The notes beneath the pieces were generated by a model, which did no database searches, was not told where the DNA came from, and saw only the letters and a program-made list of their open reading frames with translations. Shown piece by piece: positions 9,518-17,816 of a stretch of 64,000 nt of DNA. Source of the DNA: UBA7672 sp038326205 (GTDB taxonomy: Bacteria; Pseudomonadota; Alphaproteobacteria; Caulobacterales; Hyphomonadaceae); the NCBI GenBank assembly GCA_038326205.1, contig JBBQJV010000002.1, positions 54,811-118,810 on the forward strand, written 5' to 3'. The position numbers and the translations under genes were made by a program. Every line of letters begins with the position of its first letter. Position 1 is the stretch's first letter.

Positions 9518-10948
9518 ATGTCCACCATTCAGCTCAAGCTCGGATCACGTCTGCTTTTTGCGGCCGCGTCCCTCGCAATCCTAGGCGCCTGCAGTCCTGA
9601 AGCCGCCGCGCCTGCCGAACCCGTCGCCGCCGCGAAGCCGTCGGACAACGCAGCCTGGCCAACCGCCGCCGCTGCTGACGCAACCGCGCTCGGCTTCACG
9701 GCCGAAGGCCTCGCCGCACTCGACGCCCGCATGGCCCAGTCGGTGGCCGACCACGACGTCGCAGGCATGGTGACGATCCTCGGCAAAGGCAACGACATCG
9801 CTCAGTTCAAGGCCTACGGCGTCCAGTCAGGCGATCCCGTGACGGGAGCACCGATGACGCTCGACAGCATGTTCCGCATCTACTCGATGTCGAAGCCGAT
9901 CACCGGCACGGCAATGATGCAGCTCTACGAAGCGGGCAAGTGGCAGCTGGATGATCCAGTGAGCAAATTCGTGCCCGAACTCGCCAGCCTCAAAGTCCTG
10001 ACCTACGGCGCCGATGGCAAGCCAGTGATCAAGAACGGCAAGCCCGTGCTCGCCGATCCGAAATCGCCGCCCACCATGCGCCAGCTGATGAGCCACACGG
10101 CCGGCTTCGGCTACGGCCTCTGCTGCGAGGATCCGGTCAATGCGGCGTTCCGCGATACCGGCGTGCTCATCGCCCCGAACCTCGACGAGATGATGACGCG
10201 CCTCGAGGCAATCCCGCTGCTTTATGATCCCGGCACACGGTGGAGCTACTCCGCCGCCGTCGATATCCAGGGCTACATCGTCCAGAAGCTCTCCGGCCAG
10301 AAATTCGGCGAGTACCTGAAAGAGCATGTCTTCACGCCGCTCGGCATGAACGACACCTCCTTCTTCGTCACCGACACCAACAAGGCGCGCTTCACCGACG
10401 TCTATCATTGGGAAAAGACGACGAATGCGCTCGCCGTGAACCCGAACCGCCCTGACCGTCCGGGCTTCGACGATCCGGGCCGTCTCGAATCCGGCGGAGG
10501 CGGTCTCGTCTCCACCACACACGACTATGCGCGCTTCGCCCAGATGTTCCTCGGCAATGGCACACTCGCCGGCAACACTGTGCTGAAACCGGAAACCGTC
10601 GAGCTGATGCGCACTAACCAGATCGGCGAGCTGCGCCTCTATTCGGATGGCACCACCGCCAACCCCGGCCTGCCTGGCGTCGGCTTCGGTCTGGACTTCG
10701 CCGTCTATGACGAGCCCTCCGTCACCGGCCAGCCCTACGCCAAGAGCACGCACTACTGGGGCGGCGCCGCCGGCACATGGTTCTGGATCGATCCGCAGAA
10801 CGATCTCTTCTTCGTCGGCATGATCCAGCAGATGGGCGGCTTCCGCCCCGATGCGATGAACTTCCGCAACGAGTCCGCAAAGCTCGTCTACGAAGCACTG
10901 AAACCCGCCGCGGCGCCAGCTGCTACTACGACTGAGACTGTTCACTAA
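9518..10948 (+). CDS. serine hydrolase, beta-lactamase/EstB-like lipoprotein (copy 1)
   Basis: The 476-residue product has a lipoprotein signal ending LGAC. The class C beta-lactamase/penicillin-binding fold shows the SxxK motif SMSK (Ser123, Lys126) and the Tyr motif YSAAVD. A WGGAAGTWFW segment stands where KTG is found in true beta-lactamases, which is typical of EstB-type esterases and D-aminopeptidases rather than drug-resistance enzymes. The likely role is hydrolysis of an ester or amide at the periplasmic face of the envelope. GGGGAGAAG sits directly before the ATG at 9518. A closely related gene follows at 11233; the pair looks like an old tandem duplication. Confidence 0.9.
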   Translation: MSTIQLKLGSRLLFAAASLAILGACSPEAAAPAEPVAAAKPSDNAAWPTAAAADATALGFTAEGLAALDARMAQSVADHDVAGMVTILGKGNDIAQFKAYGVQSGDPVTGAPMTLDSMFRIYSMSKPITGTAMMQLYEAGKWQLDDPVSKFVPELASLKVLTYGADGKPVIKNGKPVLADPKSPPTMRQLMSHTAGFGYGLCCEDPVNAAFRDTGVLIAPNLDEMMTRLEAIPLLYDPGTRWSYSAAVDIQGYIVQKLSGQKFGEYLKEHVFTPLGMNDTSFFVTDTNKARFTDVYHWEKTTNALAVNPNRPDRPGFDDPGRLESGGGGLVSTTHDYARFAQMFLGNGTLAGNTVLKPETVELMRTNQIGELRLYSDGTTANPGLPGVGFGLDFAVYDEPSVTGQPYAKSTHYWGGAAGTWFWIDPQNDLFFVGMIQQMGGFRPDAMNFRNESAKLVYEALKPAAAPAATTTETVH

Positions 10949-10958
10949 GCACGAGCGT

Positions 10959-10982
10959 CTCCTCCCCCGAACGGGGGAGGAG
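10959..10982 (+). terminator. perfect 10-bp hairpin after serine hydrolase copy 1; repeat module
   Basis: CTCCTCCCCC and GGGGGAGGAG pair perfectly around a GAAC loop, 10 bp after the stop codon. There is no T-run, so it may be a repeat-derived structure rather than a classic intrinsic terminator. Sixteen of its bases (10966-10981) recur at 60173-60188. Confidence 0.55.
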
Positions 10983-11062
10983 CAACGTGCACGCCGGTTT
11001 CAACGAACACCGATCAGGTGGGGGACTGCTCTCTCGACAGGCGACCACCAGCAACCCCCACG

Positions 11063-11170
11063 ATTTGTCATCCCGGAAGCGCGCAGCACTATCGCGGACC
11101 CATTTTGCGATCCACGTGGATCGATGGGCGGGTCCCGGCTCTCCGCTTCGCTAGGCCCAGGATGACAAAT
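11063..11170. repeat. interspersed palindromic repeat (108 bp)
   Basis: Perfect 11-bp terminal inverted arms (ATTTGTCATCC at 11063-11073 and GGATGACAAAT at 11160-11170) enclose a perfect 16-bp central palindrome at 11108-11123 (CGATCCACGTGGATCG). A T-run follows at 11171. The composition (GTCATCC, GGTCCCGGCTCTCCGCTTCGC) resembles interspersed repeats common in alphaproteobacterial genomes. No second full copy is in the window. Confidence 0.6.
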
Positions 11171-11232
11171 TTTTTCGTCTCGCTGGAATACTCCACACAA
11201 GACCAGCGACCACACCCAAGAGAGACACAGCC

Positions 11233-12534
11233 ATGTCCCGCACCCGCTCAACCTCAACCTCAACCGCAAGAATCTGGCTCGCCGCCGGCCTGGCCAGCGT
11301 CCTCCTCGCCTGCACCGCGATGGGCGGCGCGTCCACGACCGCATGGCCGACCGCTGCTGACGTCGTCGCCACGCACTCATCCTTCTCATCCGAAGGTCTC
11401 ATGGCCCTTGACGCCCGCATGAAGGAAGCCGTCGCGAAGGGAGAAGTCGCCGGCCTCGAATACGCGCTGGTGAAGGACGGCAAGGTCATCGCCTTCAAGA
11501 CTTACGGCAATCAATCTCTGGACGGCCCGCCTGTATCCGAAGACACGATCTACCGCATCCGCTCCATGACCAAGCCCATCGTCGGCGTCGCCATGATGCA
11601 GCTGTGGGAGAAAGGCCTCTGGAAGCCGGAAGACCCGGTCACGAAATTCCTGCCCGAACTCGGCAGCCTGAAAGTCGCGACCAGGACCGACTCGATCACC
11701 GAAGGTCTCGTGCCCGCCAACCGCGCGCCAAACATGAACGAGGTGATGACCCACACCGCTGGCTTCGGTTACGGCCTCTCGGCCAGCAACGCTGTCGACA
11801 AGGAGTTCCAGGCCAACAACCCGCACGCCCAGCCTGATCTCAAAGCGGCGATGAACCGTCTCAGGGATATCCCCCTGCTCTTCCAACCCGGCGAGCGCTG
11901 GAGCTATTCCTACGCGGTCGATGTGCAGGCGGCGACGCTTGAGAAAATGACCGGCCAGAGCCTCGGCCAGTATCTCAAGCAGAACATCTTCACACCGCTC
12001 GGCATGAACCACACGGCATTCCTCCTGTCGGAGGCCGACTACAGGGATCGTCTCGCCACGGTCTACACGCGCAACGCGCAGACCGGCCAACGCGAAGTCT
12101 TTCCCGACGGCTACAGCTTCACCGTTCCGAACCATCACGAATCCGGCGGCGGCGGTCTCACCTCGACCACGCACGACTATGTCCGCTTCGTGCAGATGAT
12201 CCTCAATGACGGCAAGCTCGACGGCCACCAGATCCTGAAGCCCGAAACCGTGAAGACCATGATGTCCAACCATATCGGCGACCTCAAAGGCGTCTTCGGC
12301 GGCGGCGGCTTCGGCTGGGGCGGCGCGGTCAAGACAGCGGCCCCCACCGACACTGCCCCGACCCCCACTGGTACATATGACTGGTTCGGCATCGACGGCA
12401 CCTGGATGTGGGTCGACCCCATCAACGACGTCGGCTTCGTCGGCATGATCCAGCGCCGCGGCAATGCCGGCCCCGGCGCCATCAACCTCCGCAGCGAGTC
12501 GCAGCAACTGGTCTACAAGGCGCTCGCGAACTAA
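11233..12534 (+). CDS. serine hydrolase, beta-lactamase/EstB-like lipoprotein (copy 2)
   Basis: This 433-residue paralogue of the preceding serine hydrolase has a lipoprotein signal (LLAC near residue 26), SxxK as SMTK (Ser111, Lys114), the Tyr motif YSYAVD, and a C-terminal GTWMWVDP block matching copy 1. It is shorter in the loop after SxxK and in the C-terminal third. As for copy 1, esterase or peptidase activity on an envelope or secreted substrate is more likely than beta-lactam resistance. It is separated from copy 1 by 284 bp of repeats, so it probably has its own promoter. A hairpin with a T-run follows. Confidence 0.9.
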   Translation: MSRTRSTSTSTARIWLAAGLASVLLACTAMGGASTTAWPTAADVVATHSSFSSEGLMALDARMKEAVAKGEVAGLEYALVKDGKVIAFKTYGNQSLDGPPVSEDTIYRIRSMTKPIVGVAMMQLWEKGLWKPEDPVTKFLPELGSLKVATRTDSITEGLVPANRAPNMNEVMTHTAGFGYGLSASNAVDKEFQANNPHAQPDLKAAMNRLRDIPLLFQPGERWSYSYAVDVQAATLEKMTGQSLGQYLKQNIFTPLGMNHTAFLLSEADYRDRLATVYTRNAQTGQREVFPDGYSFTVPNHHESGGGGLTSTTHDYVRFVQMILNDGKLDGHQILKPETVKTMMSNHIGDLKGVFGGGGFGWGGAVKTAAPTDTAPTPTGTYDWFGIDGTWMWVDPINDVGFVGMIQRRGNAGPGAINLRSESQQLVYKALAN

Positions 12535-12558
12535 CGAGGCCCGAACCGCAAACCACTG

Positions 12559-12588
12559 AACTCATCCGGCGCCAACCGGAGGAGTTTT
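12559..12588 (+). terminator. intrinsic terminator-like hairpin after serine hydrolase copy 2
   Basis: An 11-bp stem with one mismatch (AACTCATCCGG and CCGGAGGAGTT) and a 6-nt loop is followed by a short T-run, 24 bp after the stop codon. Confidence 0.6.
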
Positions 12589-12855
12589 GATATGCGCGAG
12601 CGATCCAGCGAAAATTTCGCCTCGTTTTGTTCCAAAACGTCTGTGCAGATTCGGCGGAAGCCAGAAAATCTTCCACTGTAGTTTCAAGCGCCTGTGCGAA
12701 AAAGCCGTAGGACGGCGCCACTGCAAAAATTAATACCAGCAGATCGCCTTCCGCCCACCTCCACGCCGGGTCCATATTTGCTCCATCACACCGGCCACAC
12801 GCCGCAGGGAAGGCGCCCACGTCCCCCCTCCCGCTGGTCATCATTACGCCCTACC

Positions 12856-12877
12856 GTCCCGGCGAATCACCCGGGAC
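12856..12877 (+). promoter_or_regulatory. hairpin directly upstream of the pyk start
   Basis: GTCCCGG and CCGGGAC form a 7-bp perfect stem with an 8-nt loop ending 7 nt before the pyk ATG. No purine-rich ribosome-binding site lies between hairpin and ATG. It could lower or gate translation, or translation may start leaderless. Confidence 0.35.
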
Positions 12878-12884
12878 CTCGCCC

Positions 12885-14288
12885 ATGTTCTCCATCCGCC
12901 GCCGCACCAAGATTCTCGCCACGCTCGGCCCCGCCAGCGATGGCGCCCTCAAGATGGAGGAACTGCTCCGCGCCGGCGTCGACCTGTTCCGCGTGAACTT
13001 CTCCCACGGCGATCATGCCCAGCACGGCGCCCGCATCGCGGCGGCGCGCGAAGCAGAAAAGTCGCTCGGCCGCCCCGTCGCCATCCTCGCCGACCTGCAA
13101 GGGCCGAAACTCCGCATCGGCGACTTGCCCAACGGGCAGGTCGATGTCCGCATGTCGTCCGAGCTTCGTTTGATCGCGGCCGCCAACTCGACAGATCCCG
13201 ACATCATTCCGATCCCGCACCCCGAACTCATCGCGTCGCTCCAGCTCGGCGACAAGCTTCTCATCGATGACGGTAAGATGATGCTCCACATCGTCAAGGT
13301 CGATGGCGACGCCCGCATTGCCCGCCCCGTTGCCCCCGGCAAACTCATGAGCCGCAAGGGCATCGCCGCGCCCGGCCGACCAATCCCGATTCCTGCGCTC
13401 ACCGAAAAAGACATCGCCGACGGCCACTTCGCGGTGAGCCAGGGCGTCGACTACATCGCCCTCTCTTTCGTCCAGCGCGCAGCCGACGTCCTGATGGCGC
13501 GCGACATTTTCGGCGCCGGCATTCCCCTCGTCGCCAAGATCGAAAAGCCCGCCGCCCTCGATGAACTCGACGCCATCGTCGCAGCCTCCGACGCCGTCAT
13601 GGTTGCGCGCGGAGACCTCGGCGTCGAACTCTCTCCCGAGCAAGTTCCCATCGCCCAGCGCCGCATCGTTCGCACCGCGCGCGCCCACGGCAAGCCGGTG
13701 ATCGTCGCAACCCACATGCTCGAATCGATGATCGAAGCCCTCGTCCCCACCCGCGCCGAAGCCAACGACGTCGCCACCGCCGTCTACCAGGGCGCCGACG
13801 CCGTCATGCTCTCAGCCGAAAGCGCAGTTGGCCGCCACCCCACCGCGGCCGTCGCCATCATGGACCGCATCATCCGCGCCATCGAAGCCGACGGCGACGC
13901 GAACCCATCCTTCGCCGTCGTTCCGGCAATCGCGCCCTCGACAGCCGACGCGTGCGCCGCGGCTGCGACCAAACTTGCCGACGATCTCGATTGTCCGCTC
14001 GTCGTCTTCACGCGATCCGGTTCGTCTGCCCAGCGCGTGTCCGCCACGCGGCCGAAGCAGCCGATCCACGCCCTGACGCCGAACATCGGGACGGCGCGCA
14101 AGCTCTCTTTGGTGTGGGGCGTCAGCGCGGATGTCGAGCCCGACGAGCCACGCAGCTTCGACGACATTCTCGATGCCGTCAGCCGTCACGAAGCGACAAA
14201 CAGTGTGAAGCGCTTCGTCATCACGGCAGGCTATCCATACGCGAGCGACAACTCGACCGACACGATAAAGGTCGTGGAGCGGAAATAG
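12885..14288 (+). CDS. pyk: pyruvate kinase
   Basis: The 467-residue product converts phosphoenolpyruvate and ADP to pyruvate and ATP, the last step of glycolysis and of the Entner-Doudoroff route. Signatures are RRTKILATLGPAS at the N-terminus (substrate-loop Arg), FRVNFSHGDH, LADLQGPKLRIG, the catalytic-site block VAKIEKPAAL and MVARGDLGVEL. The C-terminal allosteric domain is present with THMLES and MLSAESAVGRHP leading into it. Length is normal. No classic ribosome-binding site is visible; a hairpin abuts the start. The stop codon is one base from that of the convergent TIR-SUMF1 gene. Confidence 0.97.
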   Translation: MFSIRRRTKILATLGPASDGALKMEELLRAGVDLFRVNFSHGDHAQHGARIAAAREAEKSLGRPVAILADLQGPKLRIGDLPNGQVDVRMSSELRLIAAANSTDPDIIPIPHPELIASLQLGDKLLIDDGKMMLHIVKVDGDARIARPVAPGKLMSRKGIAAPGRPIPIPALTEKDIADGHFAVSQGVDYIALSFVQRAADVLMARDIFGAGIPLVAKIEKPAALDELDAIVAASDAVMVARGDLGVELSPEQVPIAQRRIVRTARAHGKPVIVATHMLESMIEALVPTRAEANDVATAVYQGADAVMLSAESAVGRHPTAAVAIMDRIIRAIEADGDANPSFAVVPAIAPSTADACAAAATKLADDLDCPLVVFTRSGSSAQRVSATRPKQPIHALTPNIGTARKLSLVWGVSADVEPDEPRSFDDILDAVSRHEATNSVKRFVITAGYPYASDNSTDTIKVVERK

Positions 14289-14289
14289 T

Positions 14290-15984
14290 CTATTCCGTCA
14301 CGACCACGCGGAACCCGATCGCCGTATCCCGCGTCGATGGCGACAGTCGGCTGCGGTTGGCGATCCGCATGTCGGCGCCGGAGACCTTCCAGCTTCCGCC
14401 GCGGGTCACCCGCTGGCCACAGCCACTCTGCTGCACGGCCGAGCCATCGGTCGGCGCAGCCTTGAAGCTATTTACGTAGCAATCCTGGACCCACTCTGAG
14501 ACATTTCCAGAAACATCAAACAACCCGAACGGATTGGCGTCGTGCGCGCCGACTTCCGCGGTCTTGCCGCCCGTGACGCGGCCTGACTCGTATTTCGCGC
14601 CCCACCAATAGGCCGTCGTCGTTCCGCCCCGCGCAGCGTATTCCCACTCGGCTTCCGTCGGCAAGCGATAGGTCTTGCCAGTCTTGCCGCTCAGCCATTT
14701 CACATAGGTCTGCGCGTCGTTCCACGACACCATGATCGCTGGCCGCGCGCCGCGTCCCCAGCCCTTGTCGGCGGGCGTGTAGTTCATGCATCCGCCTGCC
14801 GCCACGCAGGCGTCCCACTCGGCAAACGTGATCTCATGCGCGCTGACCGCGAGCGGGGCGATCGTCACTTCGCGTTGAGGTCCCTCCCACGCACGATGCC
14901 CGGACTCCGAGTCCGCCGATCCCATCACGAAATTGCCGCCGTCGAGACGCGTCATCTCGGGGCAACCCTCACACTCCTTGAATGTCTTCTCGATGACCGG
15001 CGCCGCTGGCGGCGTGGGGGGCGTTACGGTTGTTGCCGTTGCCGTCTCGATCGCCGAGTCGACTGTCTTGGCGATTGTATCCTGCAAAGCATCCTTGATC
15101 TGAGCCGCGGGAGACGGTTCGGCAGGCTTGGACATTATGGCGAAGGCGCCTCCGCCCACTGCGAGGATAGCAACGAGGCCAAGGATAAGCGGCAGCGGAC
15201 TTCCGTCCTTCTTCGGCGGCGGCGCCTTGGCCTGTACCGCGCGCTGCTGGAATGCATCAGCTTTCGGCGCTGACTGCAGCGGCGCAGGTTTGGCTGCCAC
15301 CGGCTCGATCACAGGCGGAGGCGCCGGCTTTGGCGCCACTGGCTGAGATGTGGCAGGTGGGGGCGGAACAGCCTTCGGCGTCAACACCGCCAAGCGTTTC
15401 CTTGCCAGCATGGCAAAATGTCCGTCGGGATAGCGTTCGAGATAAGCCGCGAACTCGGAGGCGTCATTGTCATCCTTGATCGACAGCCAGAACGCCGCCT
15501 CGATCGTGTCCTTCGCATCCGACGATGCCGCCTTGGCCTCGGCAGCCGTCGCAACCGGAGTAGGAGCCGCCGCTGCAGCCGCGGCGCCACGCTTGCGTTC
15601 CACGTGCTCGCGAACGTCCTCGACGAATGCCTTCCACTGCCGATCCTCGAGATCGCCGGTCCACTTGGTGAGATCGGCAGTCTGGATCAGCTCGAACATG
15701 ATCGGCCGGTCGCATTGCTCGATCATCACGGGGATCAGCGCAGACTTGCGATCGCCCAGCGTCGCTTCAGCCCGCACCCATTTCGACCGGACAGACCGCG
15801 ACGACCACAGCACCACAACGGCGCTGGCGTCATGCAGCTGTCTTTCTGTCACTTCGTCATAGGTTTGTCCGGCTCGCAACACCGTGTCCCACCAGACCTC
15901 GAAACCTTCACCGGCGAGCGCGTTCGCAATCAGCTTCGCCGTCGGCTGGTCCTCGCGATTGTAGGAAAGAAAGATGTCCGCCAC
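14290..15984 (-). CDS. TIR domain-membrane anchor-SUMF1-like domain protein
   Basis: The 564-residue product has an N-terminal TIR domain (1-130; IFLSYNREDQ and WSSRSVRSKWVRAE, with the putative NADase Glu at residue 73). A helical motif FWLSIKD...YLERYPDGHFAMLARKRL (162-199) is one I have seen in bacterial caspase and TIR multidomain proteins. A Pro/Ala linker leads to one membrane helix (264-284), then a formylglycine-generating-enzyme-like SUMF1 domain (340-562; GGNFVMGS, YRLPTEAEWEYAARGG, GNVSEWVQD, RGGSWKVSG). The Cys pair needed for formylglycine synthesis is absent from the RGGSW region, so this is a binding or structural version. Topology predicts TIR in the cytoplasm and SUMF1 outside. 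A GTG start at 15984 follows GAGGGA. The role could be signalling or defence; unproven. Confidence 0.88.
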   Translation of the reverse strand: MADIFLSYNREDQPTAKLIANALAGEGFEVWWDTVLRAGQTYDEVTERQLHDASAVVVLWSSRSVRSKWVRAEATLGDRKSALIPVMIEQCDRPIMFELIQTADLTKWTGDLEDRQWKAFVEDVREHVERKRGAAAAAAAPTPVATAAEAKAASSDAKDTIEAAFWLSIKDDNDASEFAAYLERYPDGHFAMLARKRLAVLTPKAVPPPPATSQPVAPKPAPPPVIEPVAAKPAPLQSAPKADAFQQRAVQAKAPPPKKDGSPLPLILGLVAILAVGGGAFAIMSKPAEPSPAAQIKDALQDTIAKTVDSAIETATATTVTPPTPPAAPVIEKTFKECEGCPEMTRLDGGNFVMGSADSESGHRAWEGPQREVTIAPLAVSAHEITFAEWDACVAAGGCMNYTPADKGWGRGARPAIMVSWNDAQTYVKWLSGKTGKTYRLPTEAEWEYAARGGTTTAYWWGAKYESGRVTGGKTAEVGAHDANPFGLFDVSGNVSEWVQDCYVNSFKAAPTDGSAVQQSGCGQRVTRGGSWKVSGADMRIANRSRLSPSTRDTAIGFRVVVTE

Positions 15985-16080
15985 GCCAGTCCCTCGCTTT
16001 TGTCGGTCTTAGCACAACTCGCCTGTGAGGCGTAGTCGATTCCGACAAGTCATACGTGTGAGTTGGCGACGACACGCGTG

Positions 16081-16953
16081 TTATTCGAAATCCGGTTCGG
16101 CTGCGAACAGGTCCGCCGGGAAATCGCCGGAGACGCCGTTTGGGAAATGCGGATCGCGTTTCTGCATGAAGCTTTCGATGCCTTCCTTCACGTCGCTTGA
16201 TTGCCCGCGGCTCTGCAGCGCACGACTGTCGATCTTGTGTGCGTCCATCGGGTGCTCGGCGCCCATCATCCGCCACATCATCTGACGCGCGACGGCGATC
16301 GACACCGGCGCCGATTTCGCTGTCACCATGTGCGCCAGCGCGATTGCAGCCGGCAGCAGGGCATCAGACTCGTGCAGCGACTGGACAAGCCCGCTGGCTT
16401 TCGCCTCGTTCGCATCGAACACGCGGCCGGAATACGTCCAGTCGAGCGCCGTCGGAATACCGACCAGGCGCGGCAGGAACCAGCTCGAGCAAGCCTCCGG
16501 CGTGATACCGCGACGCGAGAATACAAAGCCGAATTTCGCATTGGTCGAGGCCAGCCGGAAATCCATCGGCAGCAGCATGGTCGCGCCAACCCCGACCGCC
16601 GCACCGTTCACCGCCGCAATCACCGGCTTCAGGCTGCGGAAGATGCGCAGCACCACGCGCCCGCCGCCATCGCGGCGAACGCCGTTGGAAATGATCTCGT
16701 CGCCCGATGCGCGCTTGTTGTAATTGAACGTGTCTCCACCCGCGATGCCCAGCTCGGCGCCCGCACAGAAAGCCCTGCCCGATCCGGTGATGATCACGGC
16801 GCGCACGCTGTCGTCGGCATCGGTCGTGTCGAACAGGTCGATCATCTCGCGCATGACGACGGGCGTAAACGTGTTCATCTTGTCGGGCCGGTTGAACGTC
16901 GCAATCGCAACGCCAGCGGTGACTTTGTAGTCGAACATCGTGAACTCGGGCAT
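16081..16953 (-). CDS. enoyl-CoA hydratase/isomerase (crotonase) family protein
   Basis: The 290-residue product has the crotonase oxyanion segment SGRAFCAGAELGIAGG and the second block AAVNGAAVGVGATMLLPMDFR. It probably hydrates or isomerises an enoyl-CoA in fatty-acid or related acyl-CoA breakdown. The catalytic Glu pair of classic ECH is not certain from reading alone, so another crotonase reaction is possible. Start MPEFTMFDYK at 16953; an alternative ATG lies at 16938. The frame is open further upstream but without family sequence. It is divergent from the methyltransferase gene at 17064. Confidence 0.9.
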   Translation of the reverse strand: MPEFTMFDYKVTAGVAIATFNRPDKMNTFTPVVMREMIDLFDTTDADDSVRAVIITGSGRAFCAGAELGIAGGDTFNYNKRASGDEIISNGVRRDGGGRVVLRIFRSLKPVIAAVNGAAVGVGATMLLPMDFRLASTNAKFGFVFSRRGITPEACSSWFLPRLVGIPTALDWTYSGRVFDANEAKASGLVQSLHESDALLPAAIALAHMVTAKSAPVSIAVARQMMWRMMGAEHPMDAHKIDSRALQSRGQSSDVKEGIESFMQKRDPHFPNGVSGDFPADLFAAEPDFE

Positions 16954-17063
16954 GTTGGTATCCGCCAAAACTTGAAGGGTGTAGAGAGCTGGAAGTGTGT
17001 AGATCACGGGTCGCCCCGCGAAGCCGGGGCAATCTGGCCAGTGACAAATAGGAGAGGGATGGC

Positions 17064-17729
17064 GTGCAAGGCAAGCGTGCAATCGCGACGCTGGCAGAGG
17101 CGAAAGCCTTCATCCGCGCCAATACCCGCGTCGCAGATGCGCCGGGCCTGCCCATCCGTCTCTACACCGCCGATGAACTCACGCCGATCTGGGAGGCGAC
17201 CGAGAAAGATCTCGCCGAAGCCAACGTCGCCCCACCCTTCTGGGCCTTCCCGTGGGCCGGTGGCCAGGCGCTCGCCCGCTATGTGCTCGACAATCCAGAA
17301 ACCGTGCGCGGCAAACGGGTTATTGATCTTGCCTCAGGCTCCGGTCTGGTTGCTGTTGCGGCCGCACTCGCAGGCGCCGCCGAGATCGTCGCTAACGATA
17401 TCGATCCGATATGCGAAGCAGCCGTCGCCCTCAACGCCGACCTCAACGGGGTAACCATCGCATATCTCGGCGGAAATCTGCTCGATGGCGAGCCGCCCGC
17501 CTATGACGTGATCCTCGCCGCCGACGTCTTCTACGAACAGACGCCTGCAAGCTTGTTCCGCGCAATGCTGGAACGCTGCAACGCCAACGGGTCGATGGTT
17601 CTAGCGGGCGATCCCGGCCGCACCTATTTCCCGCGCGACGCCTTCAGGCAGGTCGCCGAATACGCGGTCGAGACCACCACCGAGATCGAGAATTATCCGG
17701 TGAAGTCGGCGCGGGTGTGGACGCTGTAG
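17064..17729 (+). CDS. class I SAM methyltransferase, ETFB-lysine methyltransferase (METTL20)-like
   Basis: The 221-residue product has PPFWAFPWAGGQALARYVLD just before the SAM-binding motif VIDLASGSGLVAVAAA and the acidic loop VANDIDP, then LAADVFYE. This arrangement matches bacterial METTL20-like enzymes that methylate lysines of electron-transfer flavoprotein beta, or ribosomal and other proteins. It starts with GTG at 17064 behind GGAGAGGG; the ATG at 17059 is out of frame. An inverted repeat begins at its stop codon. Confidence 0.8.
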   Translation: MQGKRAIATLAEAKAFIRANTRVADAPGLPIRLYTADELTPIWEATEKDLAEANVAPPFWAFPWAGGQALARYVLDNPETVRGKRVIDLASGSGLVAVAAALAGAAEIVANDIDPICEAAVALNADLNGVTIAYLGGNLLDGEPPAYDVILAADVFYEQTPASLFRAMLERCNANGSMVLAGDPGRTYFPRDAFRQVAEYAVETTTEIENYPVKSARVWTL

Positions 17730-17805
17730 GGTGGATTCTGAGGAGCGATATCCACCTTTTGTACGCGCGGCGATAGGGTGGATATCGCTCCGCTTAATCC
17801 ACCCT
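17728..17805. repeat. long inverted repeat between convergent genes, likely bidirectional terminator
   Basis: Two 29-bp arms (17728-17756 and 17777-17805) are inverted copies with three mismatches; each carries AGGGTGGATT and GAGCGATATCCACC. The loop is 20 nt and begins TTTT. It overlaps the methyltransferase stop and ends 12 bp before the convergent VOC gene's stop. The sequence resembles short interspersed repeats; no second copy is in this window. Confidence 0.7.
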
Positions 17806-17816
17806 GCGCCCGACGT

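Larger units (their letters stand above)
12535..12884. other. noncoding gap between serine hydrolase copy 2 and pyk
   Basis: This 350-bp stretch holds the terminator-like hairpin at 12559-12588 and the hairpin next to the pyk start at 12856-12877. A 29-codon open frame (12592-12681) sits behind GGAGGAG, but that sequence is the 3' arm of the hairpin, so its use as a ribosome-binding site is doubtful. I see no convincing gene. Confidence 0.5.

Noticed and set aside
9827..12507. Long minus-strand frames opposite the two serine hydrolase genes
   Set aside because: Both plus-strand genes have complete catalytic motifs and signal peptides; the antisense frames are low-complexity shadows without ribosome-binding sites.
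12592..12681. 29-codon frame behind GGAGGAG after serine hydrolase copy 2
   Set aside because: The purine-rich sequence is the 3' arm of a terminator-like hairpin, and the peptide shows no features of a small protein.
12482..12844. Minus-strand 120-codon frame between serine hydrolase copy 2 and pyk
   Set aside because: It runs into the serine hydrolase gene, has no good start site and no recognised family; parts look protein-like, but support is too weak.
17059..17454. Frame starting at ATG 17059 upstream of the METTL20-like gene
   Set aside because: It is out of frame with the methyltransferase motifs; the GTG at 17064 with the same ribosome-binding site gives the real protein.
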